The notes under the pieces are model-generated. The model had not been told where the DNA came from, searched no databases, and was given only the letters and a program-made list of their open reading frames with translations. Shown here in pieces: positions 43,358 to 52,507 of a DNA stretch of 64,000 bases (positions are counted from its first letter, which is position 1; each line of letters starts with the position of its first letter). Made by a program: the position numbers and the translations under genes. This stretch comes from Prauserella alba (lineage in GTDB: Bacteria > Actinomycetota > Actinomycetes > Mycobacteriales > Pseudonocardiaceae): the NCBI RefSeq assembly GCF_024171735.1, contig NZ_JAMTCH010000004.1, forward strand, positions 186,001-250,000, given 5' to 3'.

Positions 43358-43400
43358 GACCCGCCTCACTCACGTTCGCCGAGCTTCCACCCTTCCGCAG

Positions 43401-43423
43401 ATTATATATTTAGGCTATAAAAA
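43401..43423. promoter_or_regulatory. AT-rich divergent promoter/operator
   Basis: A 23-bp stretch with only three G/C bases stands out in a 70% GC region. On the minus strand it contains a perfect TATAAT (43406-43401) placed to drive gntR. On the plus strand TATAAA (43416-43421) could serve the mct operon. The TATA...TATA symmetry may be the GntR operator. Confidence 0.5.
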
Positions 43424-43462
43424 ATAGAAGGACGCCCGCCTGCACCGTTGGAGGTCGCGGAC

Positions 43463-43603
43463 ATGCCCGACGCGCTCATGACCGATGCGCACGTGCCGGT
43501 CGCACTCGCACTCGCCGCGGCCACGCCCGCCGCTCTCGTGCCGGCCACGGCCACACCTCGTGCACACGCCCGTCCGAGCGGCACCGCAGGACCGCGGGCA
43601 TGA
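43463..43603 (+). CDS. Small ORF coupled to the 2-methylfumaryl-CoA isomerase gene
   Basis: A 46-codon frame starts at ATG 43463, nine bases after a strong TTGGAGG site. It ends in TGA overlapping the ATG of the next gene (ATGA). The peptide begins MPDALMTDAHVPVALALAAA and is Ala/Pro-rich with no domain. The strong ribosome site and the exact 4-bp overlap, the same style as real gene pairs here, argue for translation. It may serve only to couple ribosomes to the isomerase gene, which has no site of its own. Confidence 0.5.
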   Translation: MPDALMTDAHVPVALALAAATPAALVPATATPRAHARPSGTAGPRA

Positions 43604-44826
43604 CGGCGTCGGCATCTCCCGACCAGCCGCTCGCCGGACTCCGCGTCGTCGAATGCGCGAGCTTCGTGGCGGGACCGTCCGGGGGTATGGCACTCGCCCG
43701 GCTCGGCGCCGACGTACTGCGAGTCGACCCGCCGGGTGGCGGGGGCGACGTCAACCGCTGGCCCGTCGACGAGCACGGCACGAGCCTGTACTGGGCGAAC
43801 CTCAACAAGGGCAAACGTTCACTCGCTCTCGACTTCCGCACCCCCGAGGGCCGCGAACTCCTCCTCGCGCTCGCGACCGAACCCGGGCCCGATTCCGGGA
43901 TCTACCTCGACAACGTCGCGGGGCGTACCCGGTTGACCTCGGACGAGCTGTCCGGCCGCCGGGCGGACACGATCCACGTGCACGTCGAAGGAACGGCGGG
44001 CGGCAAGCCCGGCGTCGACTACACGGTCAACGCCGCCGTCGGCGTTCCGGACATCACCGGCCCTGCCGACCACCACGGACCGGTCAATCACGCACTGCCC
44101 GCCTGGGACTTCCTGTGCGGCCAGTACGCCGTGACGGCGATCCTCGCGGGACTGCACCGGCGCACCCGCACCGGCGCGGGATCGGTGTCGACGATCGCGC
44201 TGTCCGACGTCGCACTGGCGGCCATCGGTGACCTCGGCTGGCTCGCCGAGGCCCACCGGACGGGCCGCGGCCGCGAGCGGATCGGCAACCACACCTACGG
44301 CAGCTTCGGCGTCGACTTCCCCACGGCCGACGGCCGCCGGGTCATCGTCGTCGCACTCACGTCCGGCCAGTGGAGCGCACTCTGCAGAGCCACCGGCACC
44401 GCGGAGGTGTTCGCGGCGCTCGAACCGGCGCTCGGCGCCGACCTGTCCGACGAAGCCGATCGTTACCGGTTCCGGGAGACGATCGAGGCGATCCTGCGGC
44501 CGTGGTTCGCCGCGCGCCCCTACGCCGAGGTCGCCCGCCTGCTGGACGAGTCCCGCGTGCTGTGGGGCCCCTACCGGGACATGGCCGAGGCCACCCGCCT
44601 CGCGCTCGACGACGCCGCGTCCGTCGTGCACGAGATCGACCAGCCCGGCATCGGCCCGATGGCCGCCGCGGCCGGCCCCATCCGCACCGCAGGCGAATCC
44701 CGCCCGCCGCATCCCGCACCGGCGCTCGGCGCCGACACCGACGCGGTACTGAGCGATCGGCTCGGCCTCAGCCCTGCCGAGATCGGCAGGCTGCACGACA
44801 CCGGGCTCGTCGCGGGCCCCGCGTGA
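43600..44826 (+). CDS. mct: 2-methylfumaryl-CoA isomerase (Mct-like CaiB/BaiF family III CoA-transferase)
   Basis: This 408-residue family III CoA-transferase resembles mesaconyl-CoA C1-C4 CoA transferase of the 3-hydroxypropionate bicycle along its whole length. It has [52 protein letters not shown] (catalytic Asp near residue 168), [12 protein letters not shown] and the end [12 protein letters not shown]. It moves CoA between the two carboxyls of methylfumarate. None of the other bicycle genes are here, so it probably serves breakdown of a C5 dicarboxylate or a related acid. Start overlaps the small ORF. Confidence 0.82.
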   Translation: MTASASPDQPLAGLRVVECASFVAGPSGGMALARLGADVLRVDPPGGGGDVNRWPVDEHGTSLYWANLNKGKRSLALDFRTPEGRELLLALATEPGPDSGIYLDNVAGRTRLTSDELSGRRADTIHVHVEGTAGGKPGVDYTVNAAVGVPDITGPADHHGPVNHALPAWDFLCGQYAVTAILAGLHRRTRTGAGSVSTIALSDVALAAIGDLGWLAEAHRTGRGRERIGNHTYGSFGVDFPTADGRRVIVVALTSGQWSALCRATGTAEVFAALEPALGADLSDEADRYRFRETIEAILRPWFAARPYAEVARLLDESRVLWGPYRDMAEATRLALDDAASVVHEIDQPGIGPMAAAAGPIRTAGESRPPHPAPALGADTDAVLSDRLGLSPAEIGRLHDTGLVAGPA

Positions 44827-44867
44827 TCCGTACGCCACCATCCACAGAGAAGGGACACCCCCACCAC

Positions 44868-45608
44868 ATGGGTCTGCTCGACGGCAAGGTCGCCGTGATC
44901 ACCGGCGCCGCACAGGGAATCGGCTTCGCCATCGCCGAACGGTTCGTCTCAGAGGGCGCGCACGTGGTCGTCGGAGACGTCGACGAGGCCGCCGCCACCG
45001 CCGCGGCCGAGAAACTCGGTGGCGCGGCCGTCGCGGTGGCCGTGCGCTGTGACGTCACGTCGACCTCCGACACCGACGCGCTCCTCGCCGCCGCCACCGA
45101 GCGGTTCGGCGCGCTCGACGTCCTGGTCAACAACGCGGGCATCACTCGCGACGCCACGATGCGGACGATGACCGAGGAGCAGTTCGACCAGGTCATCGAC
45201 GTCCACCTGAAGGGCACGTGGAACGGCCTGCGGAAGGCGTCCGCGATCATGCGCGAGCAGCAGCGCGGCGCGATCGTCAACCTCTCGTCGCTGTCCGGCA
45301 AGGTCGGCATGGCAGGGCAGACCAATTACTCGGCCGCCAAGGCGGGCATCGTCGGCATGAGCAAGGCCGCAGCCAAAGAGATGGCACGCCACGGCGTCCG
45401 GGTGAACGCGATCCAGCCGGGACTGATCCGCTCGGCGATGACCGAGGCGATGCCCGAGCACGTGTGGGATCAGAAGCTGGCCGAGATCCCCATGCAGCGG
45501 GCCGGCGAGGTGTCCGAAGTGGCGAGTGTCGCGCTGTTCCTCGCCTCCGATCTGTCGTCCTACATGACCGGGACCGTTCTCGAGGTCACCGGCGGGAGGT
45601 TCATGTGA
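44868..45608 (+). CDS. SDR-family 3-hydroxyacyl-CoA/3-oxoacyl reductase (FabG-like)
   Basis: This 246-residue classical SDR has [49 protein letters not shown] followed by the catalytic Lys, and [17 protein letters not shown]. It is FabG-like in length and motifs and probably acts as a hydroxyacyl-CoA dehydrogenase in this operon, feeding the thiolase. ATG 44868 has AAGGGA upstream. Its stop shares one base with the thiolase ATG (TGATG). Confidence 0.9.
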   Translation: MGLLDGKVAVITGAAQGIGFAIAERFVSEGAHVVVGDVDEAAATAAAEKLGGAAVAVAVRCDVTSTSDTDALLAAATERFGALDVLVNNAGITRDATMRTMTEEQFDQVIDVHLKGTWNGLRKASAIMREQQRGAIVNLSSLSGKVGMAGQTNYSAAKAGIVGMSKAAAKEMARHGVRVNAIQPGLIRSAMTEAMPEHVWDQKLAEIPMQRAGEVSEVASVALFLASDLSSYMTGTVLEVTGGRFM

Positions 45609-46837
45609 TGAGCACCGGAATGCCGCGCGAGGCAGTCATCTGCGAGCCGGTTCGCACCCCGATCGGCCGGTTCGGCGGTGTTCTCCGCCCGCTGAGCGCC
45701 GCCGACCTCGGCGAGATCGCTCTGCGCGGGCTGCTGGAACGCAGCGGCGTCGCGCCGGACGCGATCGACGACGTCGTGCTCGGCCACTGCTATCCGACCA
45801 GCGAAGCACCGGCGATCGGCCGCATGGTCGCGCTCAACGCCGGACTGCCGATCACGACCGGCGGCATGCAGGTCGACCGCCGCTGCGGCTCCGGGCTGCA
45901 GGCGGTGCTGCAAGCCGCGATGCAGGTGCAGAGCGGTGCGAGCGAGGTCGTCGTCGCCGGTGGCGCCGAGAGCATGAGCAACGTGGCTTTCTACTCCACG
46001 GAGATGCGCTGGGGTGTCAAGGGTTCCGGGGTGATGCTGGAGGACGGGCTCGCACGGGGCCGCATCACCGCGGGCGGCCGGAACCACCCCGTGCCGGGCG
46101 GCATGCTGGAGACCGCCGAGAACCTGCGCCGCGAGTACTCGATCCCGCGCGAGGAACAGGACCGGCTGGCACTGACCTCCCACGAACGTGCCGTGGCGGC
46201 GCAGCGGTCCGGCGTGTTCGCCGAGGAGATCGTTCCGGTCACCGTGAGCACCCGAAAGACCGAGTCCGTTGTGGACACCGATGAGCACCCGCGCGCCGAT
46301 GCGTCGCTCGATACGTTGAGCGGACTGAAACCCGTGCTCGGCAAGCAGGACGCGGACGCGACCGTCACGGCGGGCAATGCCAGCGGACAGAACGACGCGG
46401 CCGCGATGTGTATCGTCACCCACCCCGAGAAGGCAGCAGCGCTGGGCCTGCGTCCGTTGGTGCGGATCGTGTCCTGGGCCGTCGCCGGGGTGCCGCCGGA
46501 GACGATGGGCATCGGGCCGGTTCCCGCGTCGCAGCAGGCACTGGACCGTGCCGGGCTCGCGATGTCGGACATGGACCTCGTCGAACTCAACGAGGCGTTC
46601 GCCGCACAGGTGCTCGCGTGCACGCGTGAGTGGAACTTCGGCGACGGCGATTTCGACCGGCTCAACGTCCACGGCTCCGGTATCTCGCTCGGCCACCCGG
46701 TCGGCGCGACCGGTACGCGGATCCTCGCCACCCTGGCCCGCGAGCTGGACCGCCGCGACGCTCGCTACGGCCTGGAGACGATGTGCATCGGCGGTGGCCA
46801 GGGGCTGGCCGCGGTCGTCGAACGCGTCGCAGGCTGA
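45608..46837 (+). CDS. Acetyl-CoA acyltransferase (thiolase)
   Basis: This 409-residue classical thiolase has the active cysteine in VDRRCGSGLQAVLQAAMQV (about 92), NEAFAAQVLAC, the histidine in GSGISLGHPVGATGTR, and the C-terminal cysteine in ETMCIGGGQGLAAV. It cleaves a 3-oxoacyl-CoA to acetyl-CoA and a shortened acyl-CoA. It is coupled to the SDR. A long hairpin in the 124-bp gap before the acyl-CoA dehydrogenase may partly end the transcript. Confidence 0.93.
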   Translation: MSTGMPREAVICEPVRTPIGRFGGVLRPLSAADLGEIALRGLLERSGVAPDAIDDVVLGHCYPTSEAPAIGRMVALNAGLPITTGGMQVDRRCGSGLQAVLQAAMQVQSGASEVVVAGGAESMSNVAFYSTEMRWGVKGSGVMLEDGLARGRITAGGRNHPVPGGMLETAENLRREYSIPREEQDRLALTSHERAVAAQRSGVFAEEIVPVTVSTRKTESVVDTDEHPRADASLDTLSGLKPVLGKQDADATVTAGNASGQNDAAAMCIVTHPEKAAALGLRPLVRIVSWAVAGVPPETMGIGPVPASQQALDRAGLAMSDMDLVELNEAFAAQVLACTREWNFGDGDFDRLNVHGSGISLGHPVGATGTRILATLARELDRRDARYGLETMCIGGGQGLAAVVERVAG

Positions 46838-46870
46838 CACCCGGGCCGGCATCGCCACCGCCGGGTGACC

Positions 46871-46921
46871 CGCCGCCGGACGGCATCCCGACAGCACGAG
46901 CCCGACCACCGTCCGGCGGCG
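46871..46921. terminator. Hairpin between thiolase and acyl-CoA dehydrogenase genes
   Basis: A perfect 13-bp stem (CGCCGCCGGACGG with its complement) spans a 25-base loop, between same-direction genes. It could be a terminator or attenuating structure that lowers expression of the last gene. Confidence 0.5.
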
Positions 46922-46961
46922 TCACGCGAATCCACACCTCTCGCTTGGAGGCCCCACCGTC

Positions 46962-48179
46962 ATGGCCCGCTTGGCACAGACTGCCGGACTGTCCGATGTG
47001 CAGTCCGAGATCCTTGCCACCGTCAGGGAATTCGTCGACAAGGAGATCATTCCGCACGCACAGGAGCTCGAACACGGCGACACCTACCCCGCCGAGATCG
47101 TCGAGGGCATGAAGGCGATGGGGCTGTTCGGCATCACCATCCCCGAGGAGTACGGCGGGCTCGGCGAGTCGCTGCTGACGTACGCGCTCGTGGTCGAGGA
47201 GATAGCGCGCGGCTGGATGAGTGTGTCGGGCGTGATCAACACGCACTTCATCGTGGCGCACATGATCGCCCGGCACGGTACCGAGACGCAGAAGCGCCAC
47301 TTCCTGCCTCGCATGGCGACCGGCGAGGTGCGGGGCGCGTTCTCGATGTCCGAACCCGGTCTCGGTTCCGACGTCGCCGCGATCAGCACCAAGGCCACTC
47401 GCGACGAGGGCTCCGCCGCAGGAGGCAGCGGCGACTACGTCGTCGACGGAACCAAGATGTGGCTCACCAACGGCGGCACGTCGACTCTCGTCGCACTGCT
47501 CGCCCGCACCGACGAGGGTGCAGACAGCCCGCACCGGAACCTGACGACGTTCCTCGTCGAGAAACCGGCTGGCTACGGCGAGGTGCTGCCGGGTCTCACG
47601 ATCCCCGGAAAGATCGACAAAATGGGATACAAGGGTGTCGACACCACCGAGGCCGTGTTCGACGGTTTCCGCATCGGTGCCGACATGGTGCTCGGCGAGG
47701 CTCCCGGCGAGGGCTTCTCGTACATGATGGACGGCATCGAGGTGGGGCGCGTCAACGTGTCGGCCCGTGCGTGCGGCATCGCGATCCGCGCGTTCGAGTT
47801 GGCGATCGAGTACGCCCAGCAGCGCGAAACTTTCGGCAAGCCCATCGCGCAGCATCAGGCGATCTCGTTCAAACTCGCCGAGATGGCCACGAAGGTCGAA
47901 GCCGCCCATCTCATGATGGTCAACGCGGCACGGCTCAAGGACTCCGGCGCACGCAACGACGTCGAAGCAGGCATGGCCAAGCTCATCGCCAGCGAGTACT
48001 GCGCCGAGGTCACCCAGGAGGCGTTCCGGATCCACGGCGGCTACGGCTACTCCACCGAGTACGAGATCGAACGGCTCATGCGGGAGGCGCCGTTCCTGCT
48101 CATCGGAGAGGGCACCAGCGAGATCCAGAAGACGGTCATCAGCAAGGGCCTGCTCAAGGAGTACCGGCTGCGCGGCTGA
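46962..48179 (+). CDS. Acyl-CoA dehydrogenase
   Basis: This 405-residue FAD enzyme introduces a 2,3-double bond in an acyl-CoA. It shows the signature GAFSMSEPGLGSDVAAISTK, WLTNGG, GRVNVSARACGIAIRAFELA, the family end region IHGGYGYSTEYEIERLMREA, and IGEGTSEIQKTVISK. The catalytic glutamate near the C-terminus lies in YSTEYEIERLMR/GEGTSE. It has a TTGGAGG site before ATG. It completes a beta-oxidation-like set with the SDR and thiolase upstream. Confidence 0.93.
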   Translation: MARLAQTAGLSDVQSEILATVREFVDKEIIPHAQELEHGDTYPAEIVEGMKAMGLFGITIPEEYGGLGESLLTYALVVEEIARGWMSVSGVINTHFIVAHMIARHGTETQKRHFLPRMATGEVRGAFSMSEPGLGSDVAAISTKATRDEGSAAGGSGDYVVDGTKMWLTNGGTSTLVALLARTDEGADSPHRNLTTFLVEKPAGYGEVLPGLTIPGKIDKMGYKGVDTTEAVFDGFRIGADMVLGEAPGEGFSYMMDGIEVGRVNVSARACGIAIRAFELAIEYAQQRETFGKPIAQHQAISFKLAEMATKVEAAHLMMVNAARLKDSGARNDVEAGMAKLIASEYCAEVTQEAFRIHGGYGYSTEYEIERLMREAPFLLIGEGTSEIQKTVISKGLLKEYRLRG

Positions 48180-48200
48180 ACCGCCACGAGCCGGTACGCC

Positions 48201-48734
48201 TCACAAGAAGCGCCAGCGGGTCGGCAGGAACGTGCCCTCGAGCGGGAAGGCGAATGCCGTCTCCGGTTCGATCTCGAACACCGCGTACGGCGGCCCGCCG
48301 GATGTCGGCGCACCGAACGGCGCGTCGAGCAGGTCACCGGCGACGGTCGTCGGCCAGCCGTACACCGCTTCGAAGGCCTCCGATGCCCGCCGGAGTGTGT
48401 CCTGATCGGACACCCGCACGCCACGGCCTTCGACGATCACGTGCGCCGCGTCGACGTCTGTGGTAAGCACGCAGCGACTGTCCCCGGTGAGATTCCTGCT
48501 CTTGCGCGCCGTGTCCTTCGAGGACACGTACGCCCGGGAGCCCGACCACACTGCGAACAGCGGAGCCACGTGCGGCGCTCCGTCGGGACGCACGGTCGCG
48601 AGCCAGCAGAACGCGTCGGCGTTGAGGCGGCGTTCGGCCCCGTCCCAAGGCAGCGGCTCCAGCTCACTCTGTGCGTCGATCCCGGTCCCGCGGCCGACGG
48701 GTGGAATCGCCTCGACGACGGGATGTACCTGCAT
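48201..48734 (-). CDS. Pyridoxamine 5'-phosphate oxidase-family (FMN/F420) protein
   Basis: This 177-residue split-barrel flavoprotein carries RRLNADAFCWLATVRPDGAP, VAPLFAVWSGSRAYVSSKDT and ARKSRNLTGDSRCVLTTD, the standard pattern of PPOX-class F420- or FMN-binding proteins. Substrate unknown. The ATG at 48734 follows GAGGAGGAACG. It is divergent from the HxlR gene and is probably its target, as is common for HxlR regulators next to a flavin-dependent gene. Confidence 0.85.
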   Translation of the reverse strand: MQVHPVVEAIPPVGRGTGIDAQSELEPLPWDGAERRLNADAFCWLATVRPDGAPHVAPLFAVWSGSRAYVSSKDTARKSRNLTGDSRCVLTTDVDAAHVIVEGRGVRVSDQDTLRRASEAFEAVYGWPTTVAGDLLDAPFGAPTSGGPPYAVFEIEPETAFAFPLEGTFLPTRWRFL

Positions 48735-48832
48735 CGTTCCTCCTCGAATCAGGACATCACTGCAGTTTTGCAAGCAGTTGTAGACTAGAAGGAACCGATG
48801 CAGGAACACAACCGGTTGGAGAGTTGAAGCGG

Positions 48833-49378
48833 ATGGCAGGGTCGAAGCGGATGACAGAGCCCGATCGGATGACCGCGTCCCCTCGTTCCCTGTGCCCCAT
48901 CAACCTGTCATTGGAGGTTTTCGGGGACCGCTGGACGCTGCTGGTGCTCCGCGACATCGTCTTCGCCGGAAAGCGGCACTACCGTGAGCTACTCACCTGC
49001 GACGAAGGCATCTCCACCAACATCCTGGCCGACAGGCTCAAGATGCTGGTCCACCGCGGACTTCTCACCAGGAGCGACGATCCCGCTCACAAGCAGAAGG
49101 CGCTCTACAACCTGACCGAACGGGCCATCGCCCTGGTTCCCGTACTCGTCCAAGTCGGGGTGTGGGGCCGGAGGCAGCTCGGAGCCGACGACGAGCTGAG
49201 CCGCTACGCCGAAGCCCTCGAAGACGGCGGTCCCCCACTGTGGGAGAGCTTCATGGACGACCTCCGCGAGGAACACCTGGGCGCGGCGGCACGCCATCAG
49301 CCTCCCGGCCACGGCCCGTCGTTCGAACTCGCCGTCGAGCGAGCACGTACCGGCGGCCGGCCCACGGACGAAGCGTGA
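48833..49378 (+). CDS. HxlR-family transcriptional regulator
   Basis: This 181-residue regulator has the HxlR winged helix: CPINLSLEVFGDRWTLLVLR, FAGKRHYRELLTCDEGISTN followed by ILADRLKMLVHRGLL and KALYNLTERAIALVPVLVQ. Starts at 48833, 48851 and 48869 are possible; the first has GGAGAG upstream. A nine-codon ORF (48798-48827) with its own AAGGAA site precedes it and may be a leader. A GCAGTT direct repeat in the gap to the divergent PPOX gene may be its operator. Confidence 0.87.
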   Translation: MAGSKRMTEPDRMTASPRSLCPINLSLEVFGDRWTLLVLRDIVFAGKRHYRELLTCDEGISTNILADRLKMLVHRGLLTRSDDPAHKQKALYNLTERAIALVPVLVQVGVWGRRQLGADDELSRYAEALEDGGPPLWESFMDDLREEHLGAAARHQPPGHGPSFELAVERARTGGRPTDEA

Positions 49379-49432
49379 GCGGATCGCGGCTCGACCGCTG
49401 CGCGGCTGAGAACGGTTGCCGCGGACGGTGAC

Positions 49433-50488
49433 TCAGCCGGGCAGTTCGACCACGGTCATGCCCGTGCCGGTCGCTGCGGCCGGCTCGTCCATCGCCGCCA
49501 GCGCAGCCGGTGCCTGCGCCAGGCCGATGGTCTCCCCGATGAGTTCCTCTGGCCGTAGCCTGCCGTCGGCGAGCATGCTCAGCAGCTGCGGGTAGTCGCG
49601 CGCGGGCATCCCGTGGGAGCCGTACACCGCGAGTTCCTGCGCGGTGACGACGTCCATGGGGATCGGCGGGGTGGCCGCCTCACCGAACAGCAGGCCGACC
49701 TGGACGTGCCGGCCCCGGCGCCGCAGGCCGCGCACCGACGAGGCGCACGTGCCGGCCGAGCCGAAGGCGTCCAGCGACACGTGTGCGCCGCCACCGGTGA
49801 GTTCCCGGACGGCCGCCGCCGTCTCGGACGCACCCGACCCCGCCGAGTTCACCACGGCCTGCGCACCCAGGCGACGAGCGGCGTCGAGGGCTGCTTCGGC
49901 CACGTCGACCGCCACGACCCGCGCGCCCAGTGCCACGCCGATCTGCACCGCCGACAGCCCCACGCCGCCACAGCCGTGCACCGCGAGCCACTCCCCCGGT
50001 CCGACCCCACCGTGGACCGTGACGGCGCGGAACGCCGTCGCGAACCGGCAGCCGAGCGAGGCGGCAGCCGTGAACCCCACGGAGTCGGGCAGTGCCACGA
50101 GGTTGAGATCCGCGGCGTGCAGCGCCACGCGTTCGGCGTACGACCCGGGCCCGGTGAACCCCGGCTGCGTCTGATGCGGGCACACCTGGGCCTCACCCAC
50201 GGCACAGTATTCGCACCGCCCGCACCCGCACACGAACGGCACCGTCACCCGAGCACCGGGATTCCACCGCGTGACGTCGGGGCCGGTCTCGGTGATCACG
50301 CCCGCCAGCTCGTGTCCCGGGATCTGCGGCAGTGGCACCTGCTCGTGGCCCTTCCAGGCGTGCCAGTCCGACCGGCACACGCCGGTCGCGCGGACGGCGA
50401 CCACGACGCCGTCGGACGGGCACTCCGGCTCCGGAGCGTCGGTGAGCACGGGCGGTTCGCCGTAACCGGCGTAGACGACGGCCTGCAT
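49433..50488 (-). CDS. Zinc-dependent alcohol dehydrogenase (MDR family)
   Basis: This 351-residue medium-chain dehydrogenase has the catalytic zinc ligands Cys and His in GVCRSDWHAWKG and PGHELAGVI, the structural zinc cysteines in CGCGRCEYCAVGEAQVC, and the NAD motif VHGCGGVGLSAVQIG. The GPGSYAERVALH and SLGCRFATAFRAV segments fit zinc alcohol dehydrogenases acting on medium alcohols. Substrate is not evident. It stands alone on its strand, 54 bp from the convergent HxlR gene. Confidence 0.92.
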   Translation of the reverse strand: MQAVVYAGYGEPPVLTDAPEPECPSDGVVVAVRATGVCRSDWHAWKGHEQVPLPQIPGHELAGVITETGPDVTRWNPGARVTVPFVCGCGRCEYCAVGEAQVCPHQTQPGFTGPGSYAERVALHAADLNLVALPDSVGFTAAASLGCRFATAFRAVTVHGGVGPGEWLAVHGCGGVGLSAVQIGVALGARVVAVDVAEAALDAARRLGAQAVVNSAGSGASETAAAVRELTGGGAHVSLDAFGSAGTCASSVRGLRRRGRHVQVGLLFGEAATPPIPMDVVTAQELAVYGSHGMPARDYPQLLSMLADGRLRPEELIGETIGLAQAPAALAAMDEPAAATGTGMTVVELPG

Positions 50489-50574
50489 GCCGTCAGTCTG
50501 ACCCGCCCGCGGCGGCCCACGGCGCCCGGCCCCGCGACGAGCCGACGAGCCGTGGGCGCAGCGTCGGCGCCCGA

Positions 50575-51066
50575 TCAGGACCGGGGCAGCAGCACCACAC
50601 CGTCGTCGTCGGCGTACAGCGTGTCACCGGGGTGGAAGGTGACACCGCCGAACCCGACCGGGATGTCGACCTCGCCGACACCGTCCTTGCTGCTCTTACG
50701 CGGGTTGGTGCCGAGCGCCTTCACGCCCAGCGGCAGTCCGGCCAGCACGGCCGAGTCCCGCACCGCGCCGTTGACGACGAGGCCGGCCCAACCGTTGCGC
50801 ACGGCTGCGCCCGCGATCAGGTCACCGGTCAGCGCCGTGTGCAGCGAGCCCCGGCCGTCCACGACGAGGACGCACCCCTCGCCTTCCGAGTTGAGCAACT
50901 GTTTGACCAGGCCGTTGTCCTGGTAGCAGGACACCGTTCGCACCCTGCCGGAGAACTCCCGGTGCGAGCCGAACTGCCGGAACTGGACATCGCACACGCG
51001 CAGCGCCTCGCCATGCTGGTCGACGAGGTCGGCCGTACTCATCACGTCAGTCACGCCGGCCATCAT
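50575..51066 (-). CDS. rraA: RraA-like protein (RNase E regulator/HMG aldolase family)
   Basis: This protein of about 163 residues has the RraA fold motifs: [55 protein letters not shown] and [20 protein letters not shown], ending in DGVVLLP. The DxxR pair used by 4-hydroxy-4-methyl-2-oxoglutarate aldolases is present (NGAVRD...). Whether it binds an RNase or cleaves an oxoacid cannot be told. ATG 51066/51063 and ATG 51042 are all possible starts. No operon partner is evident. Confidence 0.85.
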   Translation of the reverse strand: MMAGVTDVMSTADLVDQHGEALRVCDVQFRQFGSHREFSGRVRTVSCYQDNGLVKQLLNSEGEGCVLVVDGRGSLHTALTGDLIAGAAVRNGWAGLVVNGAVRDSAVLAGLPLGVKALGTNPRKSSKDGVGEVDIPVGFGGVTFHPGDTLYADDDGVVLLPRS

Positions 51067-51138
51067 GACCACCGGCTGCGCACCCGGTCCGCCCGGGGAG
51101 GCGCACGCCACACCCGTGCGCGCCGGCCACGTCCGGGG

Positions 51139-51348
51139 TCAGCGGCCGCCGGCCTCCCGCTCGTCGTCGGCCACGGCCCTGTCCGACGCCTCCCGCATCT
51201 CGATCAGCTCGGTCACCCAGTCGCCCGTCTCGCGCGCGACGTCGCGCACCGCGCCCGTGATGATTCCGGCGATGTTGCCGACATGCGACGCCGCCTGCTC
51301 GGTGAGCACCTGCACCGTGTCCTTACCCGCTTCGAATCGGCCGACCAT
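51139..51348 (-). CDS. Small hypothetical protein upstream of RraA
   Basis: This 69-residue protein is likely helical and amphipathic, with a central glycine/alanine-rich part (SHVGNIAGIITGAVRDVARE) and acidic-basic tail; no domain is recognised. ATG 51348 follows GGGAGCGG at normal spacing, which supports it as real. It lies 30 bp after the desaturase stop on the same strand and may share its transcript. Confidence 0.6.
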   Translation of the reverse strand: MVGRFEAGKDTVQVLTEQAASHVGNIAGIITGAVRDVARETGDWVTELIEMREASDRAVADDEREAGGR

Positions 51349-51378
51349 GTCACCGCTCCCTCGTCGTGTCTGCGGACC

Positions 51379-52497
51379 TCACGCCGCAGCAGGTGTCCGG
51401 TCGCGCTCGACTGTAACCGGTTCCGGCTCGCGGTCCCCGCTTCCGGGAAGCGCGAACTTGACGATCTTCTTCGCCACCGACCACAACTGCTTGTGCAGCG
51501 GCCCGGTGTGGTACGGCAGTCCGTACTTCTCGCAGATCGCCCGGACCTCGCCCGCGATCTGCGGGTACCGCCGCGCCGGGATGTCCGGGAACAGGTGGTG
51601 CTCGATCTGGTGCGAGAGGTTGCCGGAGAGGATGTGGAACAGCGGGCCGCCGGTGATGTTGGCCGAGCCGAGGATCTGCCGCAGGTACCACTGTCCGCGG
51701 GTCTCCTGCTCGGTCTCCTCCTCGGAGAAGCTCTCGACATCGGCCGGGAAGTGGCCACAGAAGATGATTCCGAACGCCCACAGGTTCCGCGCCAGATTGG
51801 CCGCGGCGTTGCCCGCGAACGTGAGCGGCGCGAGCGGCCCGGTGAGCAGCGGGAACAGCACGTAGTCCTTGCCGATCTGCCTGCCCATCTTCCGGCCGAT
51901 GCGGCGACGCTCCTCGCCGAACTCCGACCACTTGCGCTCGCCCTTGACGACCCGGTCGACCTCGAGGTCGTGCAGCATGACGCCCCACTGGAAGAAGATC
52001 GCCAGCAGCGTCGCGTACACCGGGTTGCCGAGGTAGTACGGGTGCCACTGCTGCGCCGGGTCGATACGCAGAATGCCGTAGCCGACGTCGCGGTCCTTGT
52101 CGACGATGTTGGTGTAGGTGTGGTGGATGTAGTTGTGGGAGTGCCGCCAGTTCTCGGCGGGCGCCACGTTGTCCCATTCGAACCGCTGCGAACTCAGCGC
52201 CGGGTCCCGCGTCCAGTCGTACTGGCCGTGCATGACGTTGTGGCCGATCTCCATGTTGTCGAGGATCTTCGCCAGCGACAGCGCACCCACTCCCGCGAGC
52301 CACGCCGGCGGGAAGAACCCGGCGTACATCAACGCGCGGCCGGTGACCTCGAGCCCGCGCTGGGTCTTGATGACGTTCTGGATGTACTCGACGTCGTCGG
52401 CGCCGAGGTCGGCGACGACCCGCCTGCGCAGCTCGTCCATCTCGCGGCCGAACTCCTCGACCTGTTCCGGCGTGAGCCGGTCCTGCAAGCCCGTCAT
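51379..52497 (-). CDS. Fatty acid desaturase (DesA3-like)
   Basis: This 372-residue di-iron membrane desaturase has three histidine boxes: GHNVMHGQYD, WRHSHNYIHHTYTN and LSHQIEHHLFPDIP. It would insert a double bond in acyl-CoA or acyl lipids at the membrane, using electrons from the adjacent reductase; in mycobacteria DesA3 (delta-9 stearoyl-CoA desaturase) works with such a partner. ATG 52497 follows TAGGAG. It is 10 bp from the reductase gene, in one leftward operon controlled from 53605. Confidence 0.93.
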   Translation of the reverse strand: MTGLQDRLTPEQVEEFGREMDELRRRVVADLGADDVEYIQNVIKTQRGLEVTGRALMYAGFFPPAWLAGVGALSLAKILDNMEIGHNVMHGQYDWTRDPALSSQRFEWDNVAPAENWRHSHNYIHHTYTNIVDKDRDVGYGILRIDPAQQWHPYYLGNPVYATLLAIFFQWGVMLHDLEVDRVVKGERKWSEFGEERRRIGRKMGRQIGKDYVLFPLLTGPLAPLTFAGNAAANLARNLWAFGIIFCGHFPADVESFSEEETEQETRGQWYLRQILGSANITGGPLFHILSGNLSHQIEHHLFPDIPARRYPQIAGEVRAICEKYGLPYHTGPLHKQLWSVAKKIVKFALPGSGDREPEPVTVERDRTPAAA

Positions 52498-52507
52498 GAG
52501 GTGGCTC

